Notes: generated by a model not told the origin, from the sequence alone. A stretch of 36,531 bases of DNA from Deltaproteobacteria bacterium (GCA_027493875.1 JAOSJX010000006.1:109248-145778); one strand, 5' to 3'. Numbered from the stretch's first letter, positions 8,028-17,669 are shown. Numbers and translations are program-made.

Positions 8028-10379
8028 TCAGTAGTAACCGTAGCGCCCGCGTCGGCGGCGGCGCTTTTTCTTCTCTCCCGAGTCCGCGTAATAGTAATAG
8101 TAACTATAGTATCCGTAATCGTACCGGAAGCCCGCGGAGATGTTGTTCGTCACGAGGCCGAGGAGGTTGGCCTTGACCTTGTCGAGCAGGTCGATCGCGC
8201 GGTTCACGCCGGAGGCGCGCGAGCGGCCGAGCTCCACGACGAGCAGCGTGGAGCGCACGAAGCTCGACAGGATCGCCGCGTCGGTCACCGCCACGACGGG
8301 CGGCGAATCGAGCAGGACCATGTCGTACTCGGCGCGGAACTCGTCGATCAATTCCCGCATCGCGTTGGACGAGAGCATCTCGGTGGGGTTCGGCGGAATC
8401 GGGCCGGAAGGCAGGACGTGAAGATGCTCCACCGCCGTGGTTCTCACGATGTCGCGCCAGGCACCTTCGCCCGAAAGAATCGTCGTCACGCCCGGATCGC
8501 GCGGCTGATCGAAAAAGTTGTGGACGTTGGGCTTGCGCAGGTCGCAATCGACGAGCAGCGTTTTCTTGCCGGTGTTCGCGATGGTGAGCGCCAGGTTCGA
8601 GACGATCGTGCTCTTGCCTTCGGACGGCCCCGCGGACGTGACGAGAATCTCGGTGATCGGATGGTCCGGGTCCGCGAGGTGGATGTTCGTGCGCAGCGTG
8701 CGGAACGCTTCCGAGATCGGCGACTTGGGGCTGTGGTGCGTGACGAGGTTCATGGACGCGGGCGGCTGTTCCTCCGGCGCCTCGTCGCGTTTGCGCGGCG
8801 GAATGCGCGGGATGATGCCGTAGATCGGACGGCGGATGAAACGCTCCACCTCTTCCGTGCTCTTGAGCGAGTCGTCGATGAAATCCAGGAAGAACGCCAC
8901 GCCGACCGCCAAAAGGAGCCCGGCGATGAACCCGAGCAGCAGATTCAACCGCACGTTCGGCTTGATCGGACGCAGCGGCATCTCCGCCTGGTCGATCACG
9001 CGGATGTTGCCGATGGTGGCGGCTTCGGTGATGCGCGCCTCCTCGCGCTTTTTTGAAGGAGGAACGTGTAAATCTCGTTGTTCACGACGCGCGCGCGTTC
9101 GAGTTCGGCGAGATCGCGTTCGCGGTCCGGCAACGATTTGAGTTGCGCGCCGTAGGCCTTCAACACCTCGTCGATTTCCTGGCGCCGCGCCTCCAGGGTG
9201 CGCAGCGTGTTCCGGACGACCTGCCGGATTTTTTTCGACGAGTTCCACGATCTGCCCCTGCACCTCGATGACGTCGGGATGCATCGGGGTGACGATCGTT
9301 AAAAGCTCCTGCTTTTTCGTTTGCAACTCGGAGAGTTTGAGGCCGAGGTTGGAGAGCACGGAATTTTCCATGTTCACCGACGGGAGCCCGAAAGTCCCCG
9401 CGTCCGGATCGTCCAGACCTTTCAGGATCGCGACGTGGTGCTTCATCTCGATGTCGATCCGGCTCTGCTCTACCGCGAACTTGGCGTAGTTCTGGATGAC
9501 CGTCGCGGCTTCTTCCGGCAGCGAGACGATGCCGTGCTCGGATTTGTAGTCGCGCAAATCCGATTCGGACCGCGCGAGATTGTTTTGCACAAGACCTTTT
9601 TGCCCCTCGATGAACTTGAGGGTTTCGCGCGCTTCCTTGGCGTTTTCGTCGATATTGCGTTCGCGGTAAGTATCGACGATGGCGTTGACGATATTGCGCG
9701 CGACGTGCGGCTGCGGATCGCGATAGTACACGCGGAGGATCTGCGTTTTGTCGCCGACCGGACGCACGTCGGTGGCGTTTTGCACGTTTTGCACCGCGAG
9801 GCGGAACGGCGGCTGCGTGAAGCGGAACCAAACGCCGCCGACCGCGCCCTCGCCGGTGACGCGGAAGGTAACCTTATTTTTCGGGTCGTCGCCGCCGGCC
9901 ACGAAAATTTCGCCGAGTTTGCCGGTGCCGAGATCGCCGTCCTTGCCGGTCACGGAGTAGTCGCCGCCGTCGTTGTCGAAGGTGAGCGTAAACACCTTGC
10001 CCTTCATCGCGCGGCCGACCTGAAGGTCCTCGAACTCAAGGCCCACGCCGTGCGGAAATCCGTGCAGCACGGTGTCGAGGTGGAGACGGCGGACGACTTC
10101 CTCGGCGACGCTGCGGCTGCGGATGATTTCGATTTCCGCGGCAATCGTATTGGTCTGGTCGAGCTGGACGAGCTCGGAGAGCAGGCTCTTCTTCGTCTGA
10201 TCCTTGATCTGGATCGTCGCGCTGGCTTCATAGATCGGCGTGGTCAGAAACGTGTGAATGGTGACCGACACGAAGACCGCGAGAAACGCCAGCAGCGCCA
10301 CGTAACGCCGGCGGTACAGCACGCGGAAATAATCGGCGACCTGAACCTCGTCGGGGCGGTTGGGCATGTCCGTGACCAT
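8028..10379 (-). CDS. Wzc-like polysaccharide copolymerase / tyrosine autokinase (BY-kinase); two compensating frame breaks
   Basis: 783 residues. The N-terminal Wzz domain starts in the cytoplasm with a first membrane helix (YVALLAFLAVFVSVTIHTF, about residues 29-47) and a long periplasmic coiled region. The second helix (LLLGFIAGLLLAVGVAFFL) follows the proline-rich PLRPIKPN motif. The cytoplasmic BY-kinase has Walker A SAGPSEGKST, Walker A' LLVDCDLRKP, Walker B VLLDSPP and a C-terminal tyrosine cluster, the autophosphorylation tail, ending in a Lys/Arg-rich patch and YGYY. Between 9229-9235 (7 T, one too many) and 9049-9054 (6 T, one too few) the frame is wrong; the other frame there encodes the expected coiled coil including ELERARVVNNEIYTFLL. 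It controls chain length and export of an extracellular polysaccharide together with the Wza-like protein 7 nt upstream. Confidence 0.93.
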   Translation of the reverse strand: MVTDMPNRPDEVQVADYFRVLYRRRYVALLAFLAVFVSVTIHTFLTTPIYEASATIQIKDQTKKSLLSELVQLDQTNTIAAEIEIIRSRSVAEEVVRRLHLDTVLHGFPHGVGLEFEDLQVGRAMKGKVFTLTFDNDGGDYSVTGKDGDLGTGKLGEIFVAGGDDPKNKVTFRVTGEGAVGGVWFRFTQPPFRLAVQNVQNATDVRPVGDKTQILRVYYRDPQPHVARNIVNAIVDTYRERNIDENAKEARETLKFIEGQKGLVQNNLARSESDLRDYKSEHGIVSLPEEAATVIQNYAKFAVEQSRIDIEMKHHVAILKGLDDPDAGTFGLPSVNMENSVLSNLGLKLSELQTKKQELLTIVTPMHPDVIEVQGQIVELVEKNPAGRPEHAAHPGGAAPGNRRGVEGLRRATQIVAGPRTRSRRTRTRARREQRDLHVPPSKKREEARITEAATIGNIRVIDQAEMPLRPIKPNVRLNLLLGFIAGLLLAVGVAFFLDFIDDSLKSTEEVERFIRRPIYGIIPRIPPRKRDEAPEEQPPASMNLVTHHSPKSPISEAFRTLRTNIHLADPDHPITEILVTSAGPSEGKSTIVSNLALTIANTGKKTLLVDCDLRKPNVHNFFDQPRDPGVTTILSGEGAWRDIVRTTAVEHLHVLPSGPIPPNPTEMLSSNAMRELIDEFRAEYDMVLLDSPPVVAVTDAAILSSFVRSTLLVVELGRSRASGVNRAIDLLDKVKANLLGLVTNNISAGFRYDYGYYSYYYYYADSGEKKKRRRRRGRYGYY

Positions 10380-10386
10380 GCGCGCG

Positions 10387-11425
10387 CTACCGGTTCATCG
10401 CGTCGATGGCGGCGGCGTCCACCACGATGCGCGAGAGGTTGGGGAGAATCTGCGAGAGCGCGCGGTCCCATTTGGCCAGCGCCGACGCGGGGACGTAGAC
10501 GATGTCGCCGGGCTGCAGGAACAGCAGATCGACGCGTTTGCCCTTGAGCACGTCGTCGTAGTTGACCTCGTAGACCTGCCCGGAGCCGAGCCCGCCGCGG
10601 ATGATTTTAATGCCGCGTTTGTACGCGGTGACCTCGTTGAAACCGCCGGCCCCGGCGATGGCCTCCGCGAGCGAGATTTTGCCGGCGCGCAGCGGGACGG
10701 CCGACGGACGCAGCACCTCGCCGAGCACGTAAATCCGCGTGGCGTTGATGGACGGAATGTAGATCAGGTCGCCGTCGGCGAGCGGAAGGTTGTGTTCGAG
10801 GCGGCCGCGGGTGAACAGGGATAAAAAATCGATGGGGATGACCTTGCCTTCGCGCACGAGATACGCGCCGGCGAGGTTGGCGTCGTCGGTGAGGCCGCCG
10901 GCGTAGCCAATGCCTTCGAGCACGGTGGTCGTGCCGCGGATGGGATAGCTGCCGGGATTGCGCAACTGACCGTTCGCGAAGAAAAGCTGGCTACGGTATT
11001 CCTTGATCTCTAAATCAACCTGCGGATCGCGGACGTAGGTTTTGAGCGCGCCGCGGACCTCGTCCTGCGCCTGCGCGACCGTGAGCCCGGCGACCGGGAC
11101 GTTGCCGGCGAGCGGAACGAAGAAAGGTGCCGTCGTCGCGCACGACGCCTTCCTTGGAGAGATCGGGTTTTTTCCACACGGCGAGATTGAGGATGTCATC
11201 GGGGCCGATGAGATAGGTATGCCGTTTGCGGCGGGCCTGTTTGACGACCGTTTCCACTTCGCCGGCCAAATCCGGATCGACCGCCGGTTCCGGGAGCAAA
11301 TCCTCGGGCGCGGCCACCTCGGCGGCGGGCTCGGCGTCGGCGCCGGATTTGGCGCACGCCCCGGCAAGCGCCACGCACGCTAGCCCGATCAGGAAAATCC
11401 GTCGGCCATGAAAACGTCCAAACAA
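10387..11425 (-). CDS. Wza-like polysaccharide export lipoprotein (SLBB domains); one frame break
   Basis: 345 residues after removing one extra T (11123-11125 on the + strand). It has a lipoprotein signal peptide with lipobox LAGAC (Cys about residue 24), a poly-sugar export domain beginning YLIGPDDILNLAVWKKPDLS, and SLBB-type beta-grasp repeats (for example ANGQLRNPGSYPI and YVLGEVLRPSAVPL), as in outer-membrane Wza/GfcE exporters. The start is TTG at 11423-11425, supported by AAGGA 7 nt upstream; no in-frame ATG is near. It is the first gene of the minus-strand exopolysaccharide operon, so its promoter must lie in the short divergent region shared with the metal-repressor gene. It ends 7 nt before the Wzc gene. 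Confidence 0.9.
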
Positions 11426-11511
11426 TAGAAATTCCTTAGAAATTTCCCCAACAAAGGCGGGATGTTATGGGAATTTCCCCGGCGGGGCAAGCGCGATCGC
11501 CGTTTCACCGG

Positions 11512-11517
11512 TTGACA
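11512..11517 (+). promoter_or_regulatory. Possible -35 box of the dmeR-dmeF promoter
   Basis: TTGACA, a perfect sigma-70 -35 hexamer, lies ahead of TATAAC (11532-11537). The 14 nt between them is shorter than usual, and the repressor operator begins at the last base of the TATAAC. Placement is plausible but unproven. Confidence 0.4.
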
Positions 11518-11536
11518 TTCGGCGCCGGGCGTATAA

Positions 11537-11554
11537 CCTATCCCCCAGGATAGG
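11537..11554 (+). promoter_or_regulatory. CsoR/RcnR-type operator
   Basis: CCTATCCCCCAGGATAGG consists of perfect 7-bp inverted repeats (CCTATCC / GGATAGG) around CCCA, and so contains an uninterrupted run of five C. A G/C tract flanked by A/T inverted repeats is the known operator design for RcnR, FrmR and DmeR repressors. It abuts a TATAAC -10-like element and ends 15 nt before the start codon of the repressor gene, so it very likely mediates autoregulation of dmeR-dmeF. Confidence 0.8.
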
Positions 11555-11568
11555 TTTTGGGGGACGCG

Positions 11569-11841
11569 ATGTCGCATCATCATCCGGGCCGCGCCGACGT
11601 GGTCAAACGGCTCGCGAGGATCTCGGGGCACGTCCAGTCGATCCGCAAAATGCTGGAGGACGACCGCGGGTGCGCGGACCTCATCCAGCAGATGAACGCC
11701 GTGATCAAGGCGATGGAGGGCGCGCGGCACGCGCTGTTGACGGACCACATGGAGCATTGTGTGGCGGGGGCCGTGGCCGAGGGCCGCGGGGATGAAGCGG
11801 TCGACGAACTCAAGCGCACGCTCAAAATCGCCTTCCGATAA
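11569..11841 (+). CDS. CsoR/RcnR-family metal-sensing repressor (DmeR-like)
   Basis: 90 residues of the all-helical metal-sensing repressor family that releases DNA when metal binds. The N-terminus MSHHH matches the Ser2-His3 ligand start of RcnR/DmeR. The helix-2 Cys sits in DDRGCADLIQQ (equivalent to RcnR Cys35), and the downstream DHMEHC supplies the His of the His-Cys-His ligand set. This pattern points to nickel or cobalt rather than Cu(I), whose CsoR sensors use Cys-His-Cys. The ATG at 11569 is preceded by GGGGGA (11559-11564); a TTG at 11557 is an unlikely alternative. The gene follows its operator and precedes a His-rich CDF exporter by 15 nt. The actual metal is inference. Confidence 0.88.
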   Translation: MSHHHPGRADVVKRLARISGHVQSIRKMLEDDRGCADLIQQMNAVIKAMEGARHALLTDHMEHCVAGAVAEGRGDEAVDELKRTLKIAFR

Positions 11842-11856
11842 AACGAGGATTAAGCC

Positions 11857-12816
11857 ATGGGTCATTCGCACCACGGACATCATCATCACGGGCACGGGCA
11901 CGACCACGGACATCCCGGGCTTGTATCCTTCACCGCGCCCAAGTCCGCCGACCACCGCGCCAAGGAGAAGACGCGGCTGTGGTGGGCGATCGGCGTGACC
12001 ACAACGGCGATGGTTGTGGAAATCGTCGGCGGCCTTTTGTCGGGAAGCCTCGCGCTCATCTCCGACGCGGGGCACATGCTCACGCACAGCGCGGCGCTCG
12101 GCGTCAGCCTGGTGGCCATGGTGTTGGCCGCGCGGCCGACGCGCCCGGAACGCAGTTTTGGCCTCTACCGCGTCGAAGTGCTCGCCGCGCTGTTCAACGC
12201 CATCACGCTGATCGTGATCACGGGCTTCATCGCGCACGAAGCGTACGAGCGGCTGCGCGAACCGACCGCCATTCTGGCGTGGCAGATGTTTGGGGTCGCC
12301 GTGTTCGGGCTTGTCGTCAACCTCGGCACCGCGTTCATTCTTCACGGCGGCGGCATGGAGGATCTCAACTTCCGCAGCGCGTTTTTTCACATGATCGGCG
12401 ACACGCTCTCCTCCGTCGTCATCGTCATCGGCGCGCTGGTCATCCGGGCCACCAACTGGTTCTGGCTTGACCCGGTCTTGTCGGTCGTCATCTGTCTGGT
12501 CATCCTCTATTGGGCGTGGGGATTGCTCCGCGACTCGGTTCATATTCTGATGGAGTCGGCGCCGGAAGGGTTGTCGGTTTCGAAAGTGCTCGACGGCCTG
12601 CGCGGACGATTCGATCCGGTGGACGACGTGGTGGATATACACATGTGGACGATTTCCTCGGGCATGCACGCGATGACGGCGCATGTCCGGCTCAAGCGCG
12701 ATCTGCCGCTGGCGGAGCAAAGCCGTCTCGCGCACGACATGCGCCACTATGTGAGCGACGAATTTTCCATCGGTCACGCGGTGTTCCAATTCGAAGCCGC
12801 GGCGGACCACGCGTAG
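11857..12816 (+). CDS. Cation diffusion facilitator metal exporter (DmeF-like)
   Basis: 319 residues. The N-terminus is strikingly His/Gly/Asp-rich (eleven His in the first 22 residues), a probable metal-collecting tail. Six membrane helices follow, with the CDF metal-site motifs SDAGHML in helix 2 and FHMIGD in helix 5, and a C-terminal cytoplasmic domain (about 225-319) with the VDDVVDIHMWTISSG segment usual in CDF proteins. These proteins exchange H+ for Zn, Co, Ni, Fe or Cd at the inner membrane. Together with the upstream RcnR-type repressor the arrangement matches dmeR-dmeF operons of Co/Ni resistance. Frame intact. Confidence 0.93.
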   Translation: MGHSHHGHHHHGHGHDHGHPGLVSFTAPKSADHRAKEKTRLWWAIGVTTTAMVVEIVGGLLSGSLALISDAGHMLTHSAALGVSLVAMVLAARPTRPERSFGLYRVEVLAALFNAITLIVITGFIAHEAYERLREPTAILAWQMFGVAVFGLVVNLGTAFILHGGGMEDLNFRSAFFHMIGDTLSSVVIVIGALVIRATNWFWLDPVLSVVICLVILYWAWGLLRDSVHILMESAPEGLSVSKVLDGLRGRFDPVDDVVDIHMWTISSGMHAMTAHVRLKRDLPLAEQSRLAHDMRHYVSDEFSIGHAVFQFEAAADHA

Positions 12817-12822
12817 GATGTC

Positions 12823-13768
12823 ATGGCCGGCGTCGACGCGCTGCTCGCGAATATCTTCAAGGACCTCCGCGGACCGTTCTTCATCGTCGGGTCCGGTAAG
12901 AATTCCGGCAAAACCACGTTTCTGAACCGCGCGAGCCGCGTGCTGCACGACGCCGGCCGCGCCGTCGGCATCACGACGATCGGCCACGACGGCGAGGCGT
13001 TCGACGCGATCCTCGGCCATGCCAAACCGCCGGTCGAAGCGCGGCCCGGCCAGTTGTTTTGCCTGACGGAAGAGATGGCGGCGCGGGCGGGCGGCGTTCT
13101 CGCAATCGAGCGCACGACGGATTTCGAGACGGCCGTCGGGCGGCTCGTGCTGGCGCGGTGTGCGCACGCCGGGCGCGTCGAGATTCTCGGCCCGGAAACC
13201 AACGCCAAGTGTCACGCCGTTTGCCGCCGGCTCGGCGATCTCGGCGCCGACGTCGTTCTCGTGGACGGCGCGTTTCACCGGCGCACGCAGATCGCGCTCG
13301 CCGACCAAACGCCGCTGACGCTCGTGATTTCGGGCGATCTGTCGTTCGATCTCGACGCGATCGAATCCTCCGCGCGCTATGCCGCGGACGTTTTTCGCCC
13401 TGCCCCGCGCCGAGCCGCCGTTCACCGCATGGCCGGACGCGCTGGGGGCCTTCGATGCGGGCGATGCGGTCGGCGTTCGCGGGCCCCTGACCGACGCGAT
13501 CGCCACCGATCTCATGAAGCGCGCGCCCGGAAAGACAATCTTCATCGAAGACGCGACGAAAATATTTTGCGACGAACCGGTTTACAGAAAACTGGTCGGT
13601 GCGTGCGGCGGCATCTTCGTCGCGCGGTCGTTCGATCTTCGTTTGCTGGCCGCCAATCCCACCGCGCGCGGCCGCGCCGGCTTCGATCCGCCATCATTCG
13701 CCGCCGCGCTCAAGCGCGCCGCGCCGCTTCTTCCCGTCATCGACGTTGTTGCGGAGATCGCCCTTTAG
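12823..13768 (+). CDS. P-loop NTPase, possibly related to aminomutase reactivase KamB; one frame break
   Basis: 314 residues after removing one extra T at 13391-13395. Walker A is GSGKNSGKTT near the N-terminus, followed by GITTIGHDGEAFD, a pattern I associate with the KamB subunit of lysine 5,6-aminomutase reactivases and related MobB-like P-loop proteins. Further segments are the RPGQLFCLTEE loop, GRVEILGPETNAK, a Walker-B-like VVLVDGAFHRR, and a C-terminal domain that in KamB-type proteins couples to a partner. The start ATG lies 6 nt after the CDF gene stop, so it is probably cotranscribed with the metal exporter. No aminomutase or KamC partner is in the window. The P-loop is certain; the KamB link comes from motif memory and is tentative. 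Confidence 0.6.
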
Positions 13769-14669
13769 ACGCCGTGCGTCGCGATGCGTCGACCGGAGGC
13801 GCCGGACGCGATGGCGTAAAGAACGGCGGCCAGCGTGATGGCGCATCCGAGCGCCGTCGTTGCCGCAACGGATTCGCCGAGCCAGAAATAGCCGAGGATC
13901 GTGGCACCGACGGGTTCGCCGACCACCGCCATGCTCACCACCATCGGCTTCGTATGACGCAGCGCCCAGGTCAGGATGTTGTGGCCGATGAGCTGCGGTA
14001 CGAGCGCGGCGAGAACGATATAGAAAAACGCTCGACCGGACGCGGGCTCGACGGTAATCCCCGAGACGCCGGCCGTCCCCAACAAGAGCGCCGCGCCGAC
14101 GCAGGTCGCCACGCCCGAATACGCCATGAGGTCGAGCTCGCCCCCAGCCGCCGCCCGACGAGGAGGTAAGCCGCCATGGCGCACGCGCCGAGCACCGCGA
14201 GGCCGTCGCCGGCGAGTGCGTCCGCGGAGGCTCGCCAATCCGCACCGCCGATCAAGGCGAGTCCGACCGTCGCGAGCCCGAGCAACAGCCAGAGGCGGCG
14301 GTCCGGTCTGTCGCGGCCGGTCACCGCGCCGAGCACCGCGAGAAGAAGCGGCGTGATGGTTACCAGCGTCACGGACGCGGCGATGGTGGTGCGTTCGAGG
14401 GATGCGACCCACGCGCCGAAATGAACGCCGTAACAAACCCCCGCGGCCACAGCGTGACGAAGCGCGCGCCCGCGCATTTTTCCGGACGCGATTGACCGGA
14501 TCGTGAGCGGCGCGAGCACGAGCGCCGCCACCGCGAGACGCAGGCCCGCCGAAACGAGCGCGGGGGTCGGCTGCGCCTGACGAAAAAAAATCGCGGCGAA
14601 CGAAATGGCCGCGACGGCGACGGCCAGGGCGGGCGCGACGGCGCGGGCAGACGGTTCGCCGGCCGTCAC
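13765..14669 (-). CDS. EamA/DMT-family transporter; one frame break
   Basis: 301 residues after adding one base in the C run 14141-14145. Ten hydrophobic helices in two repeated EamA halves, as in the drug/metabolite transporter family. Typical segments are AAISFAAIFFRQAQPTPALVS in the first helix pair, TTIAASVTLVTITPLLLAVLG ending half one, and the matching TKPMVVSMAVVGEPVGATILGYFWLGE in half two. Such proteins export or import small metabolites across the inner membrane; the substrate cannot be predicted. The start is GTG at 14667-14669, overlapping the stop of the lipoprotein gene upstream as GTGA, so the two are translated together. Its end overlaps the converging P-loop gene by 4 nt. Confidence 0.88.
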
Positions 14670-15160
14670 GGCTTTCCCGGCAGGCGTTTGCCCGGCCCCA
14701 CGGGCCCGTACTTCTCGAGGATGCCGTTGACGTCGGCGATCATCCAGCGTCCTCTTTTCCGCCGAAGATTGAACACGATGCGCGCGGCATGTCCCGCCGA
14801 CGCCGGGTCCTCGATGTCCGCCTCGACGCGCCCGGCGGCGCCTCGTGATTCGACGCTCGCAATACGCACGTTGGAGAGGTCATACATTAATAGCGGTGTC
14901 ATCAAGAACATGCCGACGTTTTCATCGGGCACGAGCGCGGCGAGCACGTCGCCGGCCTCACCCAGCTCGGCGTAACGGCGATGCTTGATTTTGGTGCCCG
15001 TCCCGCGCGCGGAGGGTTCGCGGCCGGTTTCCCGAATGACGCGGACGCCGTCAATGAACGCGCGGACCGCGGCCTCCGGCGATTGTTGATATTCCGGAAA
15101 CGGCCGGCATGCCGCCGCAAACATCAGTGCAAAGAGAATGATGAGAATCCGTCCGCCCAT
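14666..15160 (-). CDS. Small lipoprotein of unknown function
   Basis: 164 residues from the ATG at 15158-15160; a longer reading from 15187 would put nine extra residues before the signal peptide. The signal sequence MGGRILIILFALMFAAAC has a lipobox-like end (FAAAC, Cys about 18). The mature part has AVRAFIDGV followed by a mixed alpha/beta region ending RGRWMIADVNGILEKYGPVG, similar in style to DUF4878/NTF2-like lipoproteins, whose strand before the C-terminus reads GKWKI-D. I do not recognise a specific family. It overlaps the EamA transporter gene by 4 nt, suggesting a shared operon. Frame intact. Confidence 0.7.
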   Translation of the reverse strand: MGGRILIILFALMFAAACRPFPEYQQSPEAAVRAFIDGVRVIRETGREPSARGTGTKIKHRRYAELGEAGDVLAALVPDENVGMFLMTPLLMYDLSNVRIASVESRGAAGRVEADIEDPASAGHAARIVFNLRRKRGRWMIADVNGILEKYGPVGPGKRLPGKP

Positions 15161-15293
15161 GACCGGAATCTGATACCACGGCGCCACCCCAAAAAGAAAC
15201 GGCCTGCCGCGCCGCCAGTGGCCGCGGTGGCGGAAAAAAGCTATCGTAGAGGTTCATCCGGCGTGCCGGAGTTTTTGGGGAAGGAAAGCCGCC

Positions 15294-17668
15294 ATGAAAT
15301 CGTTGTCTTTTTCCTTGATGGTTGTGCTCGCGATGTTCCTGGCCGCCGCGCCGATGACCGGCTGCTCGTGCGGCGACGACGATGACGATAACGGGAGCGG
15401 ACCGATCGACGAGGCGGACGACGACGCCGACGATGATTCGGACGACGACGCCGACGACGACACCATTCCCGATTGGCCCGACGACGATTCCGGCGACGAT
15501 GATACCGGGGACGACGACACGGGCGATGACGACACCGGCGACGACGATACGGGCGACGACGACACCGACATCGTTTTCGATCCCTGGGATAATCCCGACG
15601 CGAAAGCGGATGCGTTCCGCCTGTTCTACCGCGAACGCCTGACGCGCGGCCTCGTTCCCCTATAACCGTTTCCTGCTGGTCGGCGACGTTGTCCCCGCGC
15701 ACACGTTGGGCTCCACGTGGATTGCGAAAGCGGGGAACGATTACGAAGTCATTCTGCATCCGAAGGACAACAACGAGATCGGCCGCTCCGCGTTCAACGT
15801 GTATCAGGCGTACAAGCTGTTCGGCTCGCGCGATTTCGCGCTGACGCTGATCCGCCAGTTTGAAGGGTTGGCCTACGCGGAGGAGATTCAGGGCATTCCG
15901 GGGTTGACTTGCCGCGAATGGCAAACGGGGTTCACCGTCACGATCGACGGTCCCGGCGCGTCCGTGACGCGAACGCTGGACGGCGCGCCCGTCGATCCCG
16001 CGGAGGACTACGACGAGACTCTCGAAGAGGAAATCATCGACGCGTTTTTCTGGGACGGCACCTACGCGATCAATGGCGAGCCGACCGACTATTACTTCAC
16101 GGTCGAGCCGATCATGAACGTCAACGATTTCGCCACGACTTTCGTTTTCGAGGAAATGCCGAACTATCTGCGCGTGTCGAACTGCTGCTCGTCGTTCATG
16201 GTCAGTCAGCTCGGCGATTTCGCCGGGTAGCTTCTGGGGCAACCACAACTCGCGCGACAATTTCCCCGACTACGCGATCGGTTATTTCGCGGCGTGCGCG
16301 GCGGCGGACGATCCGGACGCCGACGCCGACGTGCGGGCCGCGGCGGCCCGCGCCTGCGCGTCGGGAAAGCGGATCGGGGACTCGGTCGTCGACGAAAATT
16401 ATAACTTGATGACCGTGAGCGAATTCGAACCCTACGACGACGCTCACCTGATCGTGGCCGGGGAAATTCGCCCGGACGGCGCGGACGAGGGGCCGGAGTG
16501 GCTCGGCTCGATGAACAGTTGCCAGATGTCGTATATGGCGAAGGCGCTCTCCACCGATGGACTGTCCGACCCGAACGACGAAGTGGAAACGCCGGGCGCT
16601 TACGAAGTCATCTACCTCAAAATGCTCCTCGAACTCATCGGCATCACGCCGCCCGATTTCACGAAGACGTGTAGGATCTCGACGACGCCTATTTCGGGTT
16701 GACGTGGGGCGAGCTGCTGAACGCGGAAATACTCGGAGTCAACATCTTCACGCTTTTCGGTTTTCTCGCCGACCTGGCGCCGGACACGATCGTTTCGCTG
16801 ATGGAAACGCTCGCCGACGCGACCGATCAGCCGGAAAAGTCGGCGCTGGCGCTCACGTACTACGCGTTTCTGAAAGAAGGCGACGCGGCGGGCGGCCTGT
16901 ACCAGGAGACGCGCGAGACGCTTTTCCACATCGTCGAGGTCGAAGCGCCGCGCGGCGCAGATCGTTCTCGACTGGGCCCTCGCGCAGCCGTCGCCGCCGG
17001 CGGACAAGATCGACCGCGCGCGGCGCGAGATCTACCGCGCCGCCGGGTATGCGCACATGTTCGGCGTCGGCAACGAAGACTTCGACATTCAAGGCTACGA
17101 CCGTCAGGAAGCCTATCAACAACAACTCGAATCGATTTTCGGCTGGGGCGACACGACGCCGCAGACGCTGAAGACCGACGAGCAGATCTGGGCCTCCATC
17201 GAAAACACCCTCAACAACCTCGCGGGCGATCCGGACCGGCAGAACACCTATCAACGGTACATCGACCGCTTCCCGGACGGGATGGACGACATGCCGATCC
17301 GGCGCTCCGGCGACCATTACGAGGCGATCGGCCTCGACGGAAATTTCCACGAGATCGACAACACGTCATTGCGTTGGTACGGCGGGCTGCATCTGTGGGA
17401 CGAACTGCCGATCTGCGCGTTCGGCGCGACGGCGCTCGATTGCACGTGGGCGCGGCTCGGCTGCGAGCGTCCCGACCTGGACGCCGACGGCGATGCCGAC
17501 GCGGACGATCAGGCGTTGTTCGACGCGGCGTGGACCACGTACGCGCCGGGACCGTGCGACGGCGGCAACGCGTGGTGCGACGGCGCCGATCTGGACCGGT
17601 CCGGCGCGCTCGACGCGGACGACGAGGATTTCATGACCGCGGCGCAAGGCTGCTGGTACGAGGTGTAA
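15294..17668 (+). CDS. Large Asp-rich lipoprotein with dockerin-like C-terminus, function unknown; four frame breaks
   Basis: 790 residues after four one-base corrections (near 15650, 16225-16227, 16672 and 16950-16960). The signal peptide ends at lipobox MTGC (Cys24). A linker of about 65 residues is almost pure Asp, including five GDDDT repeats (residues 67-91). The main body (about 95-700) is not a family I recognise. It has repeated helical pairs such as AFNVYQAYKLFGSRDFALTL and the QMSYMAKALS stretch, so an alpha/alpha-toroid fold is possible. The last 70 residues hold two calcium-loop motifs, DLDADGDADADD and DLDRSGALDADD, in dockerin type I spacing. A good AAGGAA site precedes the ATG. 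It is likely displayed on the cell surface. The neighbour downstream has a similar overall style. Confidence 0.72.
15492..15566 (+). repeat. Five tandem 15-bp units coding Gly-Asp-Asp-Asp-Thr
   Basis: The units are identical at the protein level (GDDDT five times) but differ at third codon positions (GAC/GAT, GGC/GGG, ACC/ACG). Selection therefore acts on the peptide, not on recent DNA slippage. They form the end of the acidic linker of the lipoprotein. Confidence 0.85.
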
Positions 17669-17669
17669 G

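Noticed and set aside
9049..9236. Programmed or regulated frameshift in the Wzc-like gene
   Set aside because: Two compensating one-base changes in A/T runs, and unrelated genes show the same kind of error throughout; assembly error is the simpler reading.
11389..13545. 718-codon open frame on the minus strand across the dmeR-dmeF genes
   Set aside because: Very Arg/His/Asp-rich, no family features, and antisense to clearly recognisable genes; an artefact of high GC.
15367..15580. Possible CRISPR or non-coding tandem array in the GAC/GAT repeats
   Set aside because: Repeats keep reading frame and encode the Asp linker; no spacers of constant length.
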